Source of the DNA: Burkholderiaceae bacterium
GTDB taxonomy: Bacteria > Pseudomonadota > Gammaproteobacteria > Burkholderiales > Burkholderiaceae
Assembly: GCA_947371415.1 (NCBI GenBank)
Contig: CANBPJ010000009.1
Span: 1-25,300 of the forward strand
Reading direction: 5' to 3'
Length of the DNA stretch: 25,300 nt
A program made the translations under genes and the position numbers. Positions within the stretch are counted from its first letter, which is position 1; each line of letters begins with the position of its first letter. Below the pieces are notes generated by a model. It did not search any database. It had not been told where the DNA came from and saw only the letters and a program-made list of their open reading frames with translations. Below, piece after piece: positions 22,286 through 25,300 of this stretch.

Positions 22286-23264
22286 AATTCAAGGGGTCGG
22301 ATACCCCAAGTTCTGTGGACTTTATGGCACTCAACTCTTTTTGCTTGTTCGGTGCATCGTTGCGCACTAGTAACCACATCGCCCCAATTACCAAACCCAT
22401 TCCACCAATCTGAATCCAGCTAACGGGTTCAGATAAAACTATCCAGCCCATAAAGAGTGTTGAGACTGGCCCTAGAATTCCAGCTTGAGCCACCAGTGGT
22501 GAACCAATGCGATTAATGGCAATCATGATTAGTAACATAGGGATTACGGTGCACAGGCTTGCATTGATCAAGCTCAGCCAATAGATCTGATGCACTTGAG
22601 TAAATACGGCTGCCGGATCGTAAATCAGAATTTGAATAACGCTAAGCAGTGCTGAGGCAGAGCTGGCATACACCACAAGGCGCACGCTACCTACTCTTCG
22701 CACCATTTCGCCAGAGCCAATCATGTAGATTCCGTACGAGCAGGCGCTAGCAAAGACCAGCAACATGCCAAGTAAAGCCAATGAGCCGGTCGAGCTGGCA
22801 TCCTGAATAAATACCACGATTACCCCAAGATAGCCCACAACGAGGGCATACCATTGCAGACGGCTAATGGATTTATTTAAAACAAAGTACGAGATCAATA
22901 AGACGATGGTTGGCGTGAGGTAGAGAACAATGCGCTCCAATCCAACGGAGATATATTGGAGACCCAGAAAGTCTAGGTAGCTAGAAAAGAAATAGCCCAT
23001 AAATCCCAGGGCAAATATCTTTACTTGATCAAGTCCTGTTAGGGAACTCATTGTGTGTTTGCGCGCTTGCCACCAATAAATTCCCCAGAAAAGAGGAAGT
23101 GCCATCAACATCCGTAAGGCAATGAGAGTTTCAGCGTTTGCGCCATAGGTAAATGCCAGTTTGACCAGAATCGCTTTTCCAGAAAATAGTACAGAGCCTA
23201 GGCCGGCCATAAAGAGGCCGTACACGTAACGACGATGAAGAAGGATTCCGCTTGCTGATTGCAT
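22284..23264 (-). CDS. EamA/DMT-family transporter
   Basis: A second drug/metabolite-superfamily transporter, 326 residues, with about ten membrane helices in two repeats (about 13-142 and 162-303) and a polar tail of about 20 residues. The first repeat opens GLGSVLFSGKAILVKLAF, with Lys in the first helix, and contains FSSYLDFLGLQYISVGLERIV, typical of the RhaT/EamA branch. It differs clearly from the EamA gene at 17060, so it is not a recent duplicate. The start is 6 bp after the stop of the NAD(P)HX dehydratase gene, so the two form an operon; a functional link is not obvious. Confidence 0.87.
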   Translation of the reverse strand: MQSASGILLHRRYVYGLFMAGLGSVLFSGKAILVKLAFTYGANAETLIALRMLMALPLFWGIYWWQARKHTMSSLTGLDQVKIFALGFMGYFFSSYLDFLGLQYISVGLERIVLYLTPTIVLLISYFVLNKSISRLQWYALVVGYLGVIVVFIQDASSTGSLALLGMLLVFASACSYGIYMIGSGEMVRRVGSVRLVVYASSASALLSVIQILIYDPAAVFTQVHQIYWLSLINASLCTVIPMLLIMIAINRIGSPLVAQAGILGPVSTLFMGWIVLSEPVSWIQIGGMGLVIGAMWLLVRNDAPNKQKELSAIKSTELGVSDPLN

Positions 23265-23270
23265 GCTGTT

Positions 23271-24152
23271 TTATAACAGCTTATTGAGCAGTCTTCGCAT
23301 TTCCAAAATGACCTCTGTTGGAGTAAGTCCAATAGGGCCCACCTGCTGGGCAACTAGACTATCTGCTGCGGTGGCATGTAACTGCACCCCAATACAACTA
23401 GCCTCCCATAGGTTGATGTTGTGGCGTATACCTTGGGCGGCGATTGCAGCAATACTTCCGGTTAGGGTATCACCCATTCCGCCAACAGCCATGCCTGGGT
23501 TGCCTTGATCGCATTGCACTGCTGCATTAGTGGGTGCAGCGATTAGAGTATGTTGACCCTTCAAAACTACAATGGAGTCAGTGAGCTTGACTAAGTTCGA
23601 TAGGGTGGTGGTGCGATCTTTTTGCACTACTGCTGCGCTTGTGTTGAGAAGATGTGCGGCTTCTCCTGGGTGTGGAGTGAGAACGGTCATGCCGGGGAAT
23701 GCCTGATTACGTTGTTTCAGAAGATCAAGAAATTCAGGGGTATCTGCGATTAAGTTGAGAGCATCCGCATCGATCACTAGCGGCGCTTTGGGGTAGTGCA
23801 ACGCTGCGGCCAGCCAATCTCTAGCAAGAGCAGAAAACCCTAAGCCTGGGCCAATTGCAATGACATCGGGGTTGGTCGTTTCCAGTTGTTCTTGGGCATT
23901 GAAGCTAGCCAGGCGCACCATCAGCTCTGCTTGCTCAGGTAAGGCGTGAGCAGCGGTGGGGTCAAGCATCTCTAAGATAGTCCAGCCGGCACCTAAATGA
24001 AGGGCGGCGCTACCTGCCAACAGGAGGGCGCCAGACATTCCGGGTGCACCACCAATCAGTAATACCTTGCCGGCGCTACCTTTATGTTCCGAGGGTGCGC
24101 GCTTGAGGCGATGAATCAGTTCCAGCGCGTGCAGCTTGGTCAGGGTGTTCAT
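23271..24152 (-). CDS. nnrD: ADP-dependent NAD(P)H-hydrate dehydratase
   Basis: Metabolite-repair enzyme that restores NAD(P)H from its hydrate (NADHX) at the expense of ADP, in the cytoplasm. The 293 residues cover only the ribokinase-like C-terminal domain of YjeF/Nnr. Landmarks are GKVLLIGGAPGMSGALLLAG (29-48), the IGPGLG loop (100-105), VIDADALN (126-133), TPHPGEA (159-165) and the nucleotide site NPGMAVGGMGD (218-228). The epimerase domain (NnrE), fused to it in E. coli, is not present and must be encoded elsewhere. First gene of an operon with the EamA transporter; divergent from the RNase gene across 62 bp. Confidence 0.92.
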   Translation of the reverse strand: MNTLTKLHALELIHRLKRAPSEHKGSAGKVLLIGGAPGMSGALLLAGSAALHLGAGWTILEMLDPTAAHALPEQAELMVRLASFNAQEQLETTNPDVIAIGPGLGFSALARDWLAAALHYPKAPLVIDADALNLIADTPEFLDLLKQRNQAFPGMTVLTPHPGEAAHLLNTSAAVVQKDRTTTLSNLVKLTDSIVVLKGQHTLIAAPTNAAVQCDQGNPGMAVGGMGDTLTGSIAAIAAQGIRHNINLWEASCIGVQLHATAADSLVAQQVGPIGLTPTEVILEMRRLLNKLL

Positions 24153-24179
24153 ATAAATAGTATCGCCCCAATGATGGTC

Positions 24180-24208
24180 TTAACAATCTATTTTATCGAG
24201 AGTATTCT
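24180..24208 (+). promoter_or_regulatory. Possible sigma-70 promoter giving a leaderless mRNA
   Basis: TTAACA (24180-24185) and TATTCT (24203-24208) are spaced by exactly 17 bases. Transcription would start about 7 bases after the -10, that is, at or within a base or two of the ATG at 24215. The gene has only a poor ribosome site. Confidence 0.4.
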
Positions 24209-24214
24209 GTATTG

Positions 24215-25300
24215 ATGAAAATACAATTTCTTGGGGCGGCTGGAGAGGTCACTGGGTCTAGGCATTCAGTAGAGGTTTCCGTGGGTGGACGCGAAGCGCG
24301 GTTTATGGTCGATTTTGGGATGTTCCAAGGCGGGCGCGAGGCCACGTCAAAAAATTTGGAACCTTTACCTTTTCCCCCTAAAGAAATTGATTTCGTTGTA
24401 TTGACTCACGCCCATATTGACCATAGCGGTTTATTGCCGCGACTCTGTGCTCAAGGATTTTCGGGGCCTATCTATTGCACCGATGCTAGCTTTGAGTTGT
24501 TAAAAATCATGCTGCCTGATAGCGCCCATTTGCAACGCTCTGATGTAGATCGAGCGGTACGTCGACAAAAGGCAGGCAAGTGGCGAGGAGATCTCCCCGT
24601 TGCGCTGTACTCCATGGAGGAGGCTGAGCTCGCTCTTGGGCAATGCGAAGTGCTTGACTACGGGAGGCGGATAGAACTGTGCAAAGGTATTGAGTTGGAG
24701 TTCCAGAATGCGGGACATATTCTGGGTTCTGCGATTGCCATTCTTGATATTACCGAAGATCAATCTAAGAAAAAGCGCTGTGTTTTTTCTGGAGATATTG
24801 GTATGAAGGGTAAGCTGTTGATGCCTGATCCCGCCATCATCTCTCAAGCCGATATTGTGGTGGTGGAGTCAACTTATGGTGATCGCTTGCATAAAACTTT
24901 AGCCGATACGGAGGCTGAATTAATCCAAGTTGTTACTAGCACCATGAATGCCCATGGAAATATTGTGATCCCTGCCTTTGCTGTGGGGCGCACACAAGAA
25001 ATTCTTTTTTTGCTCATTGATTTGGTGAGGAGAAATTTGTTGTCTCATCTCAGCATTTGGGTGGATTCCCCGATGGCCACTGCAGCCACGCATTTAACGC
25101 AACATTTCTTTGCGCAGCTGGACAAAGAGTCACAATCTACTTTTGAGTGGTTTAAAAATAATTCTAGTGCAGTTGATCTGCGTTTTATTGCTGATGTAGA
25201 AGAATCTAAGGCGCTCAATAAAATTAAGGGTGGAGCCATCATTATTTCAGCAAGCGGTATGTGTGATGCTGGGCGTATCGTCCATCACCTGCAAAATAAT
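24215..25300 (+). CDS. Beta-CASP metallo-beta-lactamase RNase, 3' partial
   Basis: A zinc-dependent RNA-processing nuclease of the metallo-beta-lactamase/beta-CASP class (CPSF73-like bacterial family). The frame is open to the window end (362 codons); the family is usually about 450-460 residues, so roughly 90 are missing. It begins MKIQFLGAAGEVTGSRHSV. Zinc ligands H65, H67, D69 and H70 are in THAHIDHSG, a further His in NAGHILGSA and Asp in FSGDIG. Beta-CASP motifs are visible in ESTYGDR, PAFAVGRTQE and SASGMCDAGRIVHHL. It is cytoplasmic. The ATG at 24215 is chosen by homology of the N-terminus; a TTG directly before it is in frame. Divergent from nnrD. Confidence 0.9.
   Translation, partial: MKIQFLGAAGEVTGSRHSVEVSVGGREARFMVDFGMFQGGREATSKNLEPLPFPPKEIDFVVLTHAHIDHSGLLPRLCAQGFSGPIYCTDASFELLKIMLPDSAHLQRSDVDRAVRRQKAGKWRGDLPVALYSMEEAELALGQCEVLDYGRRIELCKGIELEFQNAGHILGSAIAILDITEDQSKKKRCVFSGDIGMKGKLLMPDPAIISQADIVVVESTYGDRLHKTLADTEAELIQVVTSTMNAHGNIVIPAFAVGRTQEILFLLIDLVRRNLLSHLSIWVDSPMATAATHLTQHFFAQLDKESQSTFEWFKNNSSAVDLRFIADVEESKALNKIKGGAIIISASGMCDAGRIVHHLQNN

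Noticed and set aside
24500..24847. 115-codon minus-strand frame near the window end
   Set aside because: It is antisense to the beta-CASP RNase frame, whose zinc motifs run through the same bases.
1..25300. Mobile elements, prophage, defence or toxin-antitoxin genes, tRNA or rRNA
   Set aside because: No transposase, integrase, repeat-bounded segment, attachment site or RNA gene was recognised on either strand; gene content reads as ordinary chromosomal metabolism.

Overview
The window looks like chromosomal core sequence from a free-living betaproteobacterium of the order Burkholderiales. The protein set and the moderate base composition (LldD, a Bug-family receptor, a TupBC transporter beside formate dehydrogenase, PHB-type 3-hydroxybutyrate dehydrogenase, OxyR next to rubrerythrin) fit Polynucleobacter best. 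That placement is inference, made without a database search. I see no tRNA, rRNA, CRISPR array, insertion sequence, phage gene or plasmid function. Gene density is high: no gap between genes exceeds about 190 bases.

Layout. (1) 1-2507: the end of a formate dehydrogenase operon (cytochrome b gamma subunit, cut by the window edge, and a small exported protein) faces a convergent tungstate ABC transporter pair, tupB-tupC. Formate dehydrogenase needs W or Mo, so the two neighbours fit one job. (2) 2573-4997: a tightly overlapping operon of a BFD-like [2Fe-2S] protein, an endonuclease/exonuclease/phosphatase-family protein and a cardiolipin synthase. (3) 4994-7359: a minus-strand pair of a class III CoA-transferase and an acyl-CoA dehydrogenase. 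(4) 7546-10216: a YqaA-type membrane protein, 3-hydroxybutyrate dehydrogenase, iron superoxide dismutase and a four-to-five-helix membrane protein. (5) 10303-14515: an oxidative-stress block with rubredoxin reductase, rubredoxin, a rubredoxin-less rubrerythrin, the divergent peroxide regulator OxyR and an Old Yellow Enzyme. (6) 14580-16912: a minus-strand operon of an FMN-dependent L-lactate dehydrogenase, a bestrophin-like/DUF4239 membrane protein and two small proteins. (7) 17060-21198: an EamA exporter, then fumarylacetoacetate-hydrolase-family, Bug-type solute receptor and class V aminotransferase genes. (8) 21232-25300: a nitrobindin-like beta-barrel protein, a Lys/Ala-rich exported protein, a second EamA exporter, a stand-alone NAD(P)HX dehydratase and the start of a beta-CASP metallo-beta-lactamase RNase.

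The most coherent system is in region 5. Rubredoxin reductase, a single-domain rubredoxin and a rubrerythrin that keeps all diiron ligands but has lost its own rubredoxin domain lie in one minus-strand block. Together they could carry electrons from NADH to H2O2 (NADH -> FAD reductase -> rubredoxin -> rubrerythrin). The block diverges from oxyR across a 138-bp spacer holding a Fur-box-like sequence and a 10-bp direct repeat. SodB upstream would supply the H2O2. Other points of note are an intrinsic terminator with a cUACGg tetraloop placed inside the opposing tupC reading frame, a membrane-protein gene (DUF4239) whose first helix is reachable only from a non-standard start codon one base after the lldD stop, and a possible leaderless promoter for the terminal RNase gene.
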